Shown: piece after piece, positions 1 through 14,128 of the stretch
Numbering within the stretch: the first letter of the stretch is position 1
How the letters are laid out: each line of letters begins with the position of its first letter
Assembly: GCA_037783545.1 (NCBI GenBank)
Contig: JBBELK010000009.1
Span: forward strand, 2,542,001-2,606,000
Length of the DNA: 64,000 nucleotides
DNA from: Henricia sp. BOLD:AAB3569
Lineage: Eukaryota; Echinodermata; Asteroidea; Spinulosida; Echinasteridae
Reading direction: 5' to 3'
Notes under the pieces: generated by a model
Seen by the model: the letters and a program-made list of their open reading frames with translations, nothing else
Databases searched by the model: none
What the model was told of the DNA's origin: nothing
Program-made: the position numbers and the translations under genes

Positions 1-1045
1 TCCTTAAGTAGAATCGGAATCAAATACAAAAATGTTAGAATCACTAAAGCCTTGACTGTGACAGAACTGCACTTCATCAACAACATGTCCTCTTTGCAGA
101 TTTGTTTTCGGTCCATGTGACATTTCCCCAAATCAGAATCCATGGCTTTCCTTCAAAATTGACTAAATAGCATGATTGACCTGTTTTTCTAACCATCATG
201 GTGAAGCCTATTGGGTGTCCTACATGTAGCTAAGATTCTTTCTGAGACTGTTACATAACAGCAAGGACACATGGTTTGTTACCATTATTACATGTTGATA
301 AGGTCAGACCAGGTCCAGCAAGGAGCCAAAATAGCTGCATAATTGAAGATATTTGACCCAGAAGCTAACACAGAAGCTGGTCATGAACAGGTCATGGCAA
401 CTTACAATGGTGTGTTCACAGGGCCCTTAACAACAATTGTTCTACTCATACACATGTATACATGTACATGTATGAAATCCTACATGTACAAGTAAATCAT
501 CATGTCCAAATTAACAATTAGTAGGGCCTACACATCTTATGGTAGCTGTAAAGTTTACGGTTGTATTTTTAATTTTCACCTCAAATGCTTACTCTAATTT
601 CAATATGTGCAGGTACATTGTACATGTACCTTACTACCCTCATAAAAACAATAGTCATTACTTGCATGGTACAGTGTCTTGTTGACACTAAAGACCTTTT
701 TCACCTTGCTTAGAAGTCTACAAGTGCAATTAAGTTTCCATTATAGTTTGTAGGTTTATTATCCCCAAATAGCACAGCTTCATTAATTTTCAAATTACAC
801 TGGAACACTTCCGGAGCCAATTAAATACACAACTTATTTTCATGGCTTCAGCTGTCATGCATGCAATTGAAGTACCGTCCGTAAGAGAACTACCAGTAAC
901 TGCTAGTTTCAATTTATAAGTAATAATAATATAGATTCATGCCGCATACGTACCAGGGAAACACTGATCAAAGTGCCTACATTATTATTACCTCTGATCA
1001 CAGGGCTTTATGAAATCACTCTGTACTATTTCGGCTTCCTGGGGA

Positions 1046-1196
1046 GTACAGACTGTATCGAATAGCTGCCATTTCGTGGGGCACCTTTTGTTACTTAAAC
1101 CGTTCAACAATGGAGGCACGATATGTGCAACCATGCATGCCTCAAGGAACAAAGAAAGTGCCCCACGAAATGGCGGCTATTCAATATGGTCTGTAC
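1046..1196. mobile_element. Foldback MITE, family A, copy 1
   Basis: About 150 bp with ~38-bp terminal inverted repeats built on ATCGAATAGCTGCCATTT and its complement. A second copy at 16510-16661 shares the arms and the central CATGCATG-CTCAAGGAACAAAG segment, so the element boundaries are supported by two independent insertions. A decayed end is visible near 38415. Confidence 0.75.
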
Positions 1197-1261
1197 AGCC
1201 CCGGCTGCCTATCAGGTGCTCAATGGCTAATTGAACACATCAGTATTCACTATCGATTTAC

Positions 1262-1425
1262 TCCTACCGGTAGATGGAGAGAAGCAATGCATGGCAAAGT
1301 GTCTTGCTCAAGGGCACATGCACCATGGATTGACCAGAGCGGGATTTGAACCCACAACCTTTGGAATTAACCAAGGTATTGAATACGATCCACTAGACCA
1401 CTCTGCCATGGCACCCTTCCAATAT
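1262..1425 (-). mobile_element. tRNA-derived SINE fragment
   Basis: Minus-strand reading shows an A-box-like TGGCAGAGTGG and a B-box-like GGTTCAAATCCC with spacing typical of a tRNA head. Arms do not fold into a full cloverleaf, so it is a SINE head and not a tRNA gene. A weaker tRNA-like patch lies at 2300-2345. Confidence 0.5.
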
Positions 1426-3389
1426 GATGAAAATTGTACATGCAGTCTCATAAGCTGTTAATGTACCTCTCTCAAATGACGTCACTTCCTACAGATTGCC
1501 ACTTGCATCAGGATCTTGAGCCTAGTTTTTTTGTGACACGCATTGCCTGCGCCGTATTTCGAACAGGTATTGAGCAACATGCGCTCGTGTTTGGAACATT
1601 TTTTATGATGTGCATGCACATACCTGCTGGTGTTTAATACGCAGTTGTACATACATTTCTTACGAAGATGGCCGTCTGTGAGGGTGGTCCATATTGAGTG
1701 GTGCATAACGTACTACATATAATTCCTTTGCAGTATGTCTACTGTACATCTTCCCTGTAAGCTTGACAGGTCTGCAATACAATCAAGTAATGTGTCCATT
1801 TTCCCACTGTGACCTAGATACGCTTCAGTAAAAACAGCTTGAAGGAGGATTTTGATAGCCTGGTGTGAAGAAAATAGAATAAAAAAATACCCTTGGACTT
1901 CTGGGGGGAAAACTTAGAAAAACTTGCCACTTATCGCATCAGCCAATGGCGCCAGTCAAGATGGGTTTTGCATGCAAAACTGGAACAAGAGCGAAGCAAT
2001 CAGTGGCTGCATAGAGCACAGGGGGTAGTGAGATGCGGAAAGGGAAAGGGGGACAGTTAGTGCAAATGAATGAATGACACGTGTCGAGTTTCACACCCAG
2101 TCTCCACAAGGGATGTTCTTACACCCTTCAGATTCTTGCGTGCATCTTGTGTTTGTAATTTTAACTCACGTTTGCAACTAACTCATTGAGGCTTGAATTT
2201 CGTGTAGGCCCTACACCTACCAATAAAACAACACTTGGTATGGCGCCTCGTCATTATTGAAATAAAATAATTAAAGGTGGGTTAAGATAAGAATCATTCA
2301 GTGAGATTTGAACCCATGACCTCTGGCACACTAGGCAGATGGTACACAATATACCAGTAGATGTACATAAGACTAATCCGACGAAAGAAAACTGCGGTGT
2401 ATCTCCAAGGTATTTACATGACGTCACAATATAAATACACCGCAGTAACAATGGAATAATCACAAGAGGGCGGGCTCACTAAATGTTGCTCGGATTACAC
2501 TTAGGTAGACAGACAGACGGTTTACTTTTCCTCCCTCTTTTTCCTTTAAATTCTCTATCAACATTATTTATGTTTATAAATACAATTCAAGTATAAACAT
2601 AATTTTGTTCTCATTTTGTTTGTGATTATACCTTCCAACACACTGAATTCCCCCCAGTCACTGACAGGTCAATCAATGCAGGACATACAGGTTCTCTTAT
2701 CAGATGCACGCTACCGTTTTTTTTTGCTCTTCAAGAATAGAGTGTCTCTACGGGTTCAACTGTAAAGAAGGAGAATTTATTTCACCTCAGAGGACACTTA
2801 AAGGACGAGTGAAGTTTCCGCACGGAAAAAATAAAGGTCATGTCCCCGAGTCATATGAAGCTTCCTAGCTTTTAAATGCATCGGGACTAATTTGAAAACG
2901 TGCACACAGAACTGAAGAAAAAAAGGTCTTTGAAGCATTTTTTTGATGCCTTGCATTGAAACCGTAAAATTTTCTTTTTGCTCAACGAGGATTTGTTTAT
3001 CTGCCAGTTGCAAGTGTACCTGGGGTACACTTGCAAATTTGTTTAGTATTTTAAGAGAACTGCTTATAGGGATGCCTCATGGTTATTGGTCACATTTCCC
3101 CCTCTCCCTTTTAAAAAAATTTCTGACACATTATTTGGTATGGCACCTAATTACCATTAAAATGCAACAGTCAAACTTTTCTAGTTAAGCTTATTCTGAT
3201 TTAACAATGAATGCAGCAAATTCAGAAAACATGAATTTGAGAGGTTGTAGATGCTGTTTTCTATAACCCGATAGTAATATAATTTGAGCTTAATTTCACA
3301 GAAGCCAATTTTTTGTTATCCATGGATCTGTTTAATGACTCAACAATTAATCAACACCTGTTGTTGTCTACTGTCACCTACCATCACTT

Positions 3390-3655
3390 GCACACTCTAA
3401 AAACAGATTGGTTGAATCCAACCAATGTGGTTCCGTAGATATGTGTCCAAGCAATATATTGGTTAAAATATCCAATCATATTGGTTAAAATAACCAATAT
3501 CCATATTGCTTAAACCAATATGGATTGGTTGAAAAAAGGGTTCCTAACTAATATGGATTGGTTATTTTAACCAATAAGATTGGTTATTTTAACCAACACA
3601 TGTAGATTGGTTGGACACATTGGTTAAATTCAACCAATATGTTTTTAAAGTGTGC
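3390..3655. mobile_element. Palindromic element built of ATTGGTT/AACCAAT
   Basis: 266 bp with ends GCACACTCTAAAAACA and its inverse. The interior alternates ATTGGTT and AACCAAT words many times, so it can fold into several alternative hairpins. Confidence 0.7.
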
Positions 3656-3846
3656 TATTACACTGAACGTCAATTGCAAAAGTTGCAAAAATTGCAAAAA
3701 AAAATCCAGGAATATCGGAGCAAAATAACCTTTAATTTCCTCAAGTAAAAGCTGAATTTTTAAAAGGATCTTGGTGATCAAGTAAAGGGTGAACTAATTC
3801 AAGGCCTTCAGAACAATGCTACAAACCCACACACACATAGTACTTG

Positions 3847-4318
3847 CACCGCGTTTACACTCGAATCGGCAAAGGTGGATACAGATCCAGCATTTTTATT
3901 GCGACCACAAAACTGAACATTTGCCGCGTTTACACTACGCCCCAAATCGCTTCAACTCGCTTCAGAAACCGCAAAAGTCACCACTAAATGTAACTGCAGC
4001 GCATGCGTGAGCTGTTAGGTGTTGCTGCACTAGTGCCAGATTGGTCAATTAAATCTACTACACTGCGGGCACCGCCCCAAGGACACTCAAATTGCCGAAT
4101 CTGTATTCGGGTAGCGTTTACACTACAAGCGACCTTGACGATTGCAGGGTTCAACCCCGCAATTGCGGGGTTCAACCCTACCCCAAAGGTGACTTGAAAA
4201 AGGCGAATCAGACCCGGGTCTGATCCGCCTTTTTCAATTCACAGTTTGCGTTTACACTTAGTGCCTACCCGGCTTCAACTCCCCTTTTTGCAAAGGCGAA
4301 TCGAGTGTAAACGGGGTG
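3847..4318. mobile_element. TIR element with GCGTTTACAC repeats
   Basis: Terminal inverted repeats start CACC-CGTTTACACTCGA. GCGTTTACACT recurs at about 3911, 4116 and 4249, which suggests subterminal repeats as in hAT-like or similar non-autonomous DNA elements. A near-perfect 44-bp palindrome lies at 4194-4237. Confidence 0.6.
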
Positions 4319-4747
4319 TTGTATGCACCTGAGACCACCTTTTTCACTGTTTACTTGGCAAACTGGCCATGCTTCAATGACATCACACAAACCAGCATTG
4401 TACTCTATACAGGAATCTTATCAGCTATGGTTGTTTGTCACAAGAATACAATGTGTTTTGACAACACTGTACTGGAGTAAAGATTAGCATATCAATACCC
4501 AAAGGGATCACAAGCAGAGAATTCCAAAACAGGGTCGTTTATTATTACTCCCAAATAAAATAGGCCTACATATTGCTGAGAAATAATCCAACACAGCTTA
4601 TTTACAAGCAATGGTTTACTCATCAAACTTAAAAGACGTCAAAATTGCAATTATCAAGGTAATTAAAAACTTGAACTCAGTGAAGCCACTCATTTTGTGT
4701 GTTTTTTATCACGACTTAAATGTGTGTACTGGAGTGGCAATTTACAT

Positions 4748-5185
4748 GGGTAATTCCCAAAATTAGGGGTCCAAAATGTTTGGTGTCCCAGTTACGTACG
4801 ACATTCTCTGCTTCAAAAAGTACCACTTACATGTATGACCACAAATTCTCAGTAATGGACTGTGGCCTGTGATTATAGGAGGCAGCATCATTTTCTTCAA
4901 TATTTTGTTTTCTGATTCCTGAAAAATACTTAAAACAATAGACCATAAAGGCTTATAATTTGTTCCATGGTACTGAATAGGAGTTTGGTGTCCCCTGTTA
5001 CCTACGCCGAATAAGTTTGCATTAACCTTGGTGCCATATCTACACACAAACATTAAATTTGAGTGGCATTTTGTTCAAATAAAAATAATTATTTTCTACT
5101 GGGAAACCATTTTCAATCATTAAAAACACTTGGAAATCTTAAAAAGCATGTCACACTTTTGGACCCCTAATTTGGGGAATTACCC
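4748..5185. mobile_element. TIR element, GGGTAATTCC family, copy 1
   Basis: 438 bp with ~26-bp inverted ends GGGTAATTCCCAAAATTAGG. Non-coding. The second copy at 48496-48894 is in opposite orientation. Confidence 0.75.
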
Positions 5186-6790
5186 ATACATGTACCGGTA
5201 AATACATGATACTAATTGTGTGGGACATTTTAAGTCCTGCTGACCTAAATAAATATCTTCTTTTTTTTTAAATGTAAAATTATTTTAAAGTCTATCTACA
5301 GATATCCATTACAGCACTCAACCAACAGAAGTTGCCACTGTACACATTTTAACAATAACAGTATTGACTGTTGATTTGTTTTACCAGACACTAAAAAAAG
5401 GCCTTGACCCAGCAGGAGTATAATGGGTTCTTGGCCTACTGTATTCTGACAGTCTGTATGAGTTAGGTACCATATTCATCACTTGATAAAGGGTTGTTTT
5501 TACATATGTAGAGGTCAAGGCAAGTGGCACTACACATAGCAGTAATGGAGATAAAAGGGGAAGAATTGCACTGTGTGATTGATGTGTACATCAAGCAAGA
5601 TCTGCATAATTACAGAATTGGGGAAAAAAATGACAAACGGCATTATCTCTGTGTACATGCTTGAGGATGTGTATCATAAATAAAAATCAACCTGTGTGTA
5701 AGTCAGCTCAGTACTTCATGCACACCGTCACCATTCTTCCGCTCATCCTTTCGTGGCCCGCTCATCCTTTCATGGCCCCCTCGTTCTTTCGTGGCCTGTT
5801 TTCTTTTAAAATTAAAGACAGGTATCTCAGCAAAATCATTCGATTGGACAGTTGGAACCACTTCTTCCATTTGAGTAAGTTGTTTTTTGTTTTTTTGCTT
5901 TATCAAATTGGTAATTCAAATTTTGGAACATTGCACATAGGCTACTACATGTGCCTAACAAGCTTTTTCTATCGGCATAAAGTCATTTTTCACACTGTTC
6001 AAAATCTCCATATTGGACCCGTGTCAAACACAGTTTTCAGCTGATCCCTTTCAACTGGGCTGCATGGCTGCATGGCTAGATGGTTACATAATATAACATA
6101 AAATTCTTCTCTGCTTAACATTGTTGAGAGGTTCAACAAAAACAAAAACTACTCTGATTTCACAAATACAGTATATACCAGAAAAAATGAATACAATAAC
6201 GGGGGCAATATATCAAAAGAATTAGCTCAAAATCTAGGCCTAGGGTACATAATCAATAGCTGTACAAACTGTGTGTGCAGTTCATTCATAATCATTCCAC
6301 TTCACTCACAAAAAACACCTGTTCTCTTTTATTTATGAATTCAATGAACTTTACCATACAAATTTCAACACCTTGTGACCAGCCATGGCCCTGTATAGAG
6401 CAGACAGTAACAACTTGTCTACAATGAACAGGGCGAAAAAAAGAAAAGAGGTTGCCAAGGTAATGGGTTCTATTGATCTGGGGATGACAGGTTCAAAGTT
6501 TGATGTGGCTCTGACAATTCACCCCAAGGGGGTCGGGGCAGAGTGTCAATAAATCCATGGTTTGCTACGTGCGCATTATCATGTTGTCCTCAGCGCATGA
6601 ATCAAGCTGGCTGTCTCGGAGACAATTTAGACTTTAGGGCCTAGAAATGACAAGTACAATTTAAACTTATTCATCAGCACTTGACAATTATAATAGATGT
6701 TAGACATTGCACTACCACACCCTAGGATTATTACTCTGAAATAACAAAAAGTAAACATGTTTCTGTTGGTAAAAGCCATTGGAATTTGAG

Positions 6791-7100
6791 TACCGTGGCA
6801 GAGTGGTTTGGGTCACTGGCTCGCAATACTCGGGTGAAAACTTGGGGTTGCGGGTTGAGCAAGGCACTTGAACACACTTGCTCCATCCTTCGGAAAGGAA
6901 GTAAATTGTAAAGCCGTTAGTCCAGTGTGTTAGGTAACACACTTTAAATATCCCAGAGCATTCTTTCGTGAAGAGCAATTTCCCCGGTGTCTCTGGCCGT
7001 TTCCAATTCATGGTCTTCTCCTTATGGGTTTCCTCACGTTTGCGAACGACAGTGCAATGGGCACTTTAGAGGAATCCTTGGTTTTCGTACCAGAAAGAAT
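6791..7100 (+). mobile_element. tRNA-derived SINE, family S1, copy 1
   Basis: Head TACCGTGGCAGAGTGGTTTG, then a tRNA-like body, then the family-specific CATCCTTCGGAA, CCAGTGTGTTAGGTAA and CCGGTGTCTCTGGCCGTTTC blocks, ending CCAGAAAGAA. The B-box region is damaged. Other copies lie at 24778, 28049, 36661, 40066 (inverted) and 56255. Confidence 0.75.
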
Positions 7101-9454
7101 TAATAACAACAGTAAATACTGTAATTGTATTTTTTAACAGACCCATTCCGTGAGAACTATAACATGTATTCACTATCTTAATGTTCACATTTGCCATTTT
7201 CACTAAACTATCAATATTTTATTCCATTTATTGTACATCTTGGACTCTGTCCTAATGCATGCAAAAATATTCCTCAGTTCATCTTCTCAGCAGTGCACAA
7301 AATGAAACCTGCGCTGACCTCATCTTTTTAATTTAGAGCAAGACCAAATATATGCAATGCACACAGCCCATCCAATGCCTGCAAGACTCAATATTTTCCT
7401 TTCTCGACATCCCTTCAAGCAATCACTGGTTCACCGCCTCCCCTGAGTTTGTCTACTGGCAGAGAAAAAAATCTAGAAGAACCAGGTCAACAAATGACCC
7501 AGATACATGAGGTACATTGCAGCCTGCATCATGGATGTGCTGGGTTATGATTTGGCCAAATACCAAGGAACATCTCTTAGATATTATTGTGGCGCCCGGA
7601 AGATAGATTAATATTGCTGGGCCAGCAGGACGAGGCATGCAATGATCAATATGATTTAGCTGTCGGGGGGGAAATAGGAGTGTGGAGTGTGTGTTATTGC
7701 ATTGTCTGGAGTATAGAGAATTGGTAACATGAAATATTGCCACATAACACTGGCTGTGGTATTTTTGGCCTTTTTTTGCACAACCAAACATTTTCTGTGC
7801 AATCTTCCAATGTACTGAATGTCCTGGGAGATTGATGCTTACAATAATAGAGTTTTGATTTTGTATTGCTTTGCACACACTTTGACTAGGGAATAACAAG
7901 TCATTTCTTCTGTGTAAAATGAATTCAGGGCATCAAATATGTACATGTTTTTCGGTGGTCTCTTTCCACTTTGCATTTTGTGAGTGGCATTGACTGCTAA
8001 AAACTGAAACTAAAACTAGTTCAGATACTCTTCAGGTTTAATGCGTGTAGATTATTTTTCATTTTCCACTTAAACGTCCATTTTAACTTTACACCAAAAG
8101 CAAACGTAGTATGTATAAATGTACCAGTAGATGGAATTTCTAGCCAGTGCAGTCAGGGGTCGATTTGGAACAAACAAAATCTGCATGCACAAGTGTGATT
8201 TGTTCTTGAAAATTAGCTGAATTTTGCATGCACGGATGAAATTTTACATGCACTGGTGCATGTAATATAACTATGCTCTAAATCGACCACCGAGTGCAGT
8301 GGCTTAGCATTTTTGAGTAAGAACAAAAAAATCAATTGTAACGGTAATCCAAATCACTGTTGAAATACTCTACTGCATTAGTACAGCATATAATTCTGAA
8401 ATTCTTAATGACAATATTTTGCATTTGCCTGCAATACTAGCGTTGTTTTTTTTGCCAACCAAAATGACCTACATTTTGTCATTAACAGCAGACGAACCGC
8501 AGGGCTTCATGTACCTTACCCCTAAAGACACGCCGATTCATTTAATCATCATTTTAATAAATATTTAATTAGAAACCTAAGAAGACCGGGCAGAAACCTG
8601 GGAAATTTCTTCCTTGGGAAATTTCCTCCTCGGGATATTGTAAATGACACTGATATTATTTAATTTTATCCCAGCAGCACGGCGTTTATGATTACAGCAT
8701 TCCATCTCCGCACTGAAACTACACTCAATTTTGCTTGAAGGTTTTACAAAGTACCTGTACTTTTACTCAAGATAACCTTTAGAATATTGATTTTGTAGGA
8801 TAGAACTCATTATAATTTATATTATAGAAATGTCATTTCTAATTTTGGGCACAAAGATAAAGTTAACCATTTTATGTACGCATTAATGGTTCAAGTATTG
8901 AACTCACATACTGCAGTTTAAATACGTGTACATGTGTAAAATCAATTAATTGCTGAGGAAGTCACTTTCTATTTCAGGCAGTCTTTTTTTTTCTCTTTTT
9001 TTTTTTAAGGAAAGGATTTCCCTGAATAATAAAATATGATCTCCTTTCTCGTGCGGTTGATTCCGGTAAAAGTACAGCGGTAGCTTGAAGGCAGGGCGTT
9101 GGCTTAAATACAGGAAGTTGGTTGCAAGTGGGAACTGGCTGTAGGACAGGCAAACAGCATGACCGTACTCTCACAGTGCAGTTCAAGTACGGTATGACAT
9201 TGAGGAAGGCTAGAGCAGTTGTCATGAAATTAGAAAAGGTGAAATGTGAAGTCCTGCAAATTATACAAGGCCTTTTCACACTGTAGGCCTTTCAACACGA
9301 GTCAATTACTGTATGTGTCGAAATAAAATTGACCTGTGTATAATTTCAAACATGGGTTAAATCCACTCTACGTTCACACTACTCAATGTGTGGAAATGTG
9401 TTAATTCTTGGCATTTCACACTACACAATTTCACAGTGTGTCCAGATCAAATGT

Positions 9455-9590
9455 TTTGACACTGCTCCCCCTCTCCCCCTTCCCCCCCCCCCCCCCCCCC
9501 CCCCCCATTTTTCCCATGGGTGTTGAGATTTTGAAACCATATCATTTGTCATATTTTTCTCATTACCATTCTGAAATGTTGTGCTCTTAA
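9455..9590 (-). mobile_element. TTAA element T2, partial, with 25-C tract
   Basis: It matches one end of the elements at 10089 and 44385: GCTCC, then a C tract (9482-9506), CCCATGGGTGTTGAGATTTT and CATTACCATTCTGAAAT. The other end is missing. Confidence 0.65.
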
Positions 9591-10088
9591 TCTGTAGGCC
9601 TACATTTTTAAGAATATTGTAAAAAACAAAACAAACCCAAGGTTACTGGGTCACTAAAACAAGATTTAACAGTGGACTTTTTATCCAACCAGCGGATGTT
9701 TAGATCCATCATCATGTTTACCATAGTGCTTTTGATTGAAAGAAAATACACAATTTGTACAGGGTGGGAAATAAATACTACATAAAAACATTACACTGCA
9801 TTTTATACAGGAAAGAAAAATGAGACAGTAAAAAACAAAGCATGGCTCAGCAAATTCTTGTCCTCAAAGCATCCCATTAAATAACATCCTGTTGGCTAAA
9901 TTAATGTAATGCAGGGATAATTGAGTAACAGTATATTGTCAATAGAGACCTTGAAGAGTACATCACAAACACACAGGTACTGTACCAGTACAGATTATGG
10001 TTTCAGGGATGGCCTAAACCCTCAACATGCTGTAGTCTTAAATAAACAACACTCAGTCAGCGTGTTTCTACTGAGGAGCAGTTGCCAG

Positions 10089-10415
10089 TTAAAGGAGCAT
10101 TTCCAGATTTTTCCAGATAATGGATTTCGTTCTAACCTAGCGCAATCATATAAAATACCTCCCCAAAATACTATCCATGGGGAGAAAACAGGAAATTTGC
10201 AATCTCCAATTTGGACGTGGAAGCAAAAAGGTTGGTATAATCACTGCACTGCTTTATTAAACCAGATAAATTAGTTTACAAAACATCGGCTACGGATTGA
10301 AAGCGCGAAATGTCAGAATGGTAATGACAAATGATATTGTATTCAAATCTAAACACCCATGAGAAATAAAAAGGGGGCGGGGGTTAAAAAATGTGATCTG
10401 AACACACTCATTTAA
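10089..10415 (+). mobile_element. TTAA element T2, copy with complete ends
   Basis: TTAAAGGAGCATTTCCAG start, GGATTTCGTTCTAACC, GGAAATTTGCAATCTCCAAT, CAGAATGGTAATGA, a G tract, and an end reading CTCATTTAA. Other copies are at 27651, 29205, 44385 (inverted) and 9455 (partial). Confidence 0.75.
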
Positions 10416-11214
10416 TGCCGTGTAGTTTTGAGTAAAACCGCTTCACGGGACCAGTAGAAACGGAATGGAGTGACAAATTTTCTGTGTAATGCCAGGTATG
10501 CTACCGTGAACTGTTAACCACCTCTCGAGGTGGACCATGCAGTCCATGCAGTGTAAATACCAATTGTTTTTCACAGTAGAAACACATCAGTGTAACATTT
10601 ACTGGATGCAGTAAACGCAGCAGTATGCATAATTACGAAGTCAAAGGAAGTCAAATTTGTCAGTTCGCTGCAAACCTTTGCTTGTCGCATGTGTGAATTG
10701 TTCAATCTTACATATCATTGAATTGAACTTGGTTTGCACCATACAAGAATGAAATGACACAGGGTTTGAACGTGGTGCTAAAAAACTCAAAACTGAATCC
10801 AGTTCGGTCTAAAGTTAATTTTAACCGGTTTGAGAAATGCCATGTGATTTTTCAATTATTCATTGATCCTGCACTGCAACACTACGCACACTCATTCTAC
10901 GACTTGTCCCCAACTCGACTGACGAAAATCCGCCAACAAATTTTCGTCCAACAACCCTCTCTATGCCATCTATCACCCTTGTTGCCATAGCAACGGCCAG
11001 TTTGCTAAAGGACAAAGGTTGGTTAGCGATGATTGATCTGTAAACATCTCCCTTGGTTTACTCTGAGTAATTATGCTTGCAAGTCTTACTTCCAATATAT
11101 TAAAATGTACATATTTTGTATTATACACACTGATTGTAGCACTGCTCAATGGAGGTTCGCACAAATTAATTTAAAAATTAATTAAATATTATTAATAAAA
11201 ATATATATTTCTAA

Positions 11215-11570
11215 AGCTGTGTCCGCATTGGACTTGTTTTTCGGCAGGTTTTACTGAGACGATGATAAAATGAAAAATTGTTAAATTTTACTGCTATCCG
11301 CATTTCGACTTTTTTGACACGGGGAAGTTTACCGAGACCGTAGAAGAGCATGCGCAGTGTCCCTTCCCAGTTTGACCTTCACGGCCCGGACGTATGCTTC
11401 CAAAGCGCTTATCGTCTCGGGAAAAGTTACCTGGTCAATTTTCCTGGGCAGCAGTTGGCGAGGAAAAGTAACTGCTGGACTCGGGAAAAGTTCCTGAGAG
11501 GAAAACTTCCCAGGCTGTACGCACTGAATTAAAAATGGGAAAAGTACCCATTGTCCAATGCGGACAGGCC
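11215..11570. mobile_element. TIR element, TGTCCGCATTGGAC family, copy 1
   Basis: About 356 bp with ends GTGTCCGCATTGGACTT. Internal blocks ATTTTCCTGGGCAGCAGTTG and GAGCATGCGCAGTGTCC recur at 37530 and 59577. ORFs inside are not protein-like. Confidence 0.75.
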
Positions 11571-12205
11571 TTGAAGGTGGTACCCGGTACATGTATGAAA
11601 TAGGATTTTTATTATCAAAGTATAGGGGCCTACAGTACATGCTGGATGATACATGTACTATTGCATGTTCCAATCAATTTAAAAGAATTAACGTTTGTTT
11701 TAAGCTCAAAATATTTCGAGTTTTCTATTTTTATGCTTATAAGAATTACAATTTAGTCATGAGCAAAGTTGTGGTGTCTTCTCACAAATACAGAGGAATT
11801 CTCCATAGACTTGCGTACAAAAGTTTGTGTAATTTTTAGTGGCTTCTTGATATCATGGCCTGTAAAAATTGGTTGGGTGTTAATTTTCATTTAATAATTT
11901 TTTTAAAGCTATTATAATACCTTTTCAATCATCTGACAATTTTTGTGGCCCTCCTCTGGACCTTTACTAAAATAAACAGAATTTATCCAGACATGTATCA
12001 GGATTTCTATTTATACTGCCAACTCTCGTCAAGTGTATGTAATTTTACAGTGCACAAAGTATCCACCCTCACATGTCGATCCATGAAGAATTAATCAGAA
12101 CAGCCGGCTGGTCCTTTGTTGGGCAGGATATAAACTTCCAGGTGACTGCATTGATTTGCTTCCAATTTGGTTCACACTAAGAAGTAACGCAGCAACAACT
12201 GACCT

Positions 12206-12445
12206 GGGGCCAATTTCATAAAGCTCTTTAGCAAAAAAAATTGCTTAATCAAAAATTTGTTTGCTTTATAAAAATGGGTTAATAGTCAAAATTTTATGTC
12301 AACTTGGTTCTTAGCAAGAATAGCAGATATTCTTGTGAAAAACACAAATTGACATGCAATTTTGACTATTGACCCATTTTTATAAAGCAAACAAATTTTT
12401 GATTCAGCAAATTTTTCTGCTAAACAGCTTTATGAAATTGGCCCC
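12206..12445. mobile_element. Foldback element, GGGGCCAATTTCAT family
   Basis: 240 bp with ~95-bp inverted arms starting GGGGCCAATTTCATAAAGCT. Further ends of this family occur at about 55059, 55910 and 56172 in REEP intron 7. Confidence 0.75.
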
Positions 12446-14128
12446 TGGAATCCACAAAATTATCTGAGATAGATTCGTGCATCAGGGGCATGCTGATGTA
12501 AAAGAGCTACCGGTACAACACACACGCATAGCCATACTGTACACAATAACGTCAATAATAAGAGCACTTTCAAGACGACGTTCTGTTGATAACAATAAGT
12601 TTCAGGTCACAATTCTTTGTTCTGCATTGTTTTCACTCCTGATAATACAAGGTTCCTGTTAAAACAAGGTAATCTTCAAAGTCCCAAGGACCTTTTATAA
12701 TTAACGAGGTTCGGATGTAACATGATCTGTGTTTGACCTTGATCTTAAATTTTGAGTCTTCTAAATTTAACACAAACAAACACTTGCATTAAGAGCCCAT
12801 AAAAATGTACTATTTTTGTAGGTGTACATTTAGGCATAATTTATGTAAATTATGCAAATAACAGTTGAAATTGTCTTGGGCCAGTTGGAAAGCCTGAGCC
12901 CCAAATGGTCTGGCTGGCCAGTTGAAATAAAACAGACCCACACTGTTACTCACACATTGTTTTCTTACCCTGCTAAAAGGACACGCAATAGTTTTTTTGC
13001 AGAGAAAATCTACCAAATTTTCCTCGTTCACTCACTTGTGGTTATTGCAAACAATAAAGGTGGACTAGCTGTGAATTAAAAAAAATAAAAAATAATTGAC
13101 CAGAAATTTGAGCCGGACCACTTGAAATGCCGATAGACCATTGAAGACTTACAGGCATACATGCAAGTGGGAAAAAAGGATAAAGGGCGAACATTTCGGT
13201 TTTGTAGTAAGAAAAAAGGTCTGCACATATTATGTTACTGTTACATGTACACCATTTTCCCTCTGCATAGTAGGATGTGCTTCAGCATAACCATACATGT
13301 AGACTACTGGTACGGTACTACTATACAGGTGAAATACGAGCTTCATCATACATGTAATTAGTTTCAAATGTCATTAGTTTCAAATGTCATTCCATGCAAG
13401 CCACTGTGGTTTAATCTTGCAACTTGACTGATGAAACACCCACAATAGTAATCATTCAGTCTTTCCCATTCATCTAGCCTACTCATGCGTGAATGGCTGG
13501 GCTGGCACACTAGCCTACATAATATATAATGAAATGAAACTACTGATTAAAGTTGTACCAGGAAACCGAGAGCCCATCCAATTTAAGGAATGCAATTTGA
13601 GATGTGCTTAGAGATAATGGATGTCACAATAATGTAAGGTAGTGAGTATGATGGAAAAATGCCAACTTCAACAGGTTGTACTGCATAGTGACACAAAAAG
13701 TGCAGTGTATAGAATAGACCGTGTATGTTTGTGGGTGCACAAACATAAATCTACATCGTCATAATTGTAGAGCTTATTTTGTTGTTGTTTATAAATGCAC
13801 AAATTGAAATGAATGAAAACATGATATGCACTGTTGTCTGACAATGTGGTCAATGTTAAGGATGTTTTGACAGCATTGACAACCAACCACCAATTGCACT
13901 ACATGTACAATAAAAAACCAGTTTGGTTTTACTGAAACAATGTAATTCACAAATGCAAATTTTATTTTAAATAAACACGATTAAAGTCAAAGGGATAAAA
14001 AGTAAAATTAGCACAAATCGGGATAAAATTTTCAAATGAAAAAAAAAAGTCCTCAAATTTCATGTAACAAATCGTCTGAAAATGCATATTTTTATGCTAC
14101 TGCTGTGTTTCTCTCAGAATCAAAAAGA

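Noticed and set aside
7453..7899. 148-codon minus-strand ORF
   Set aside because: No recognisable motif, no splice context, and composition like translated intron. Also checked as a KDM3 exon, with no match.
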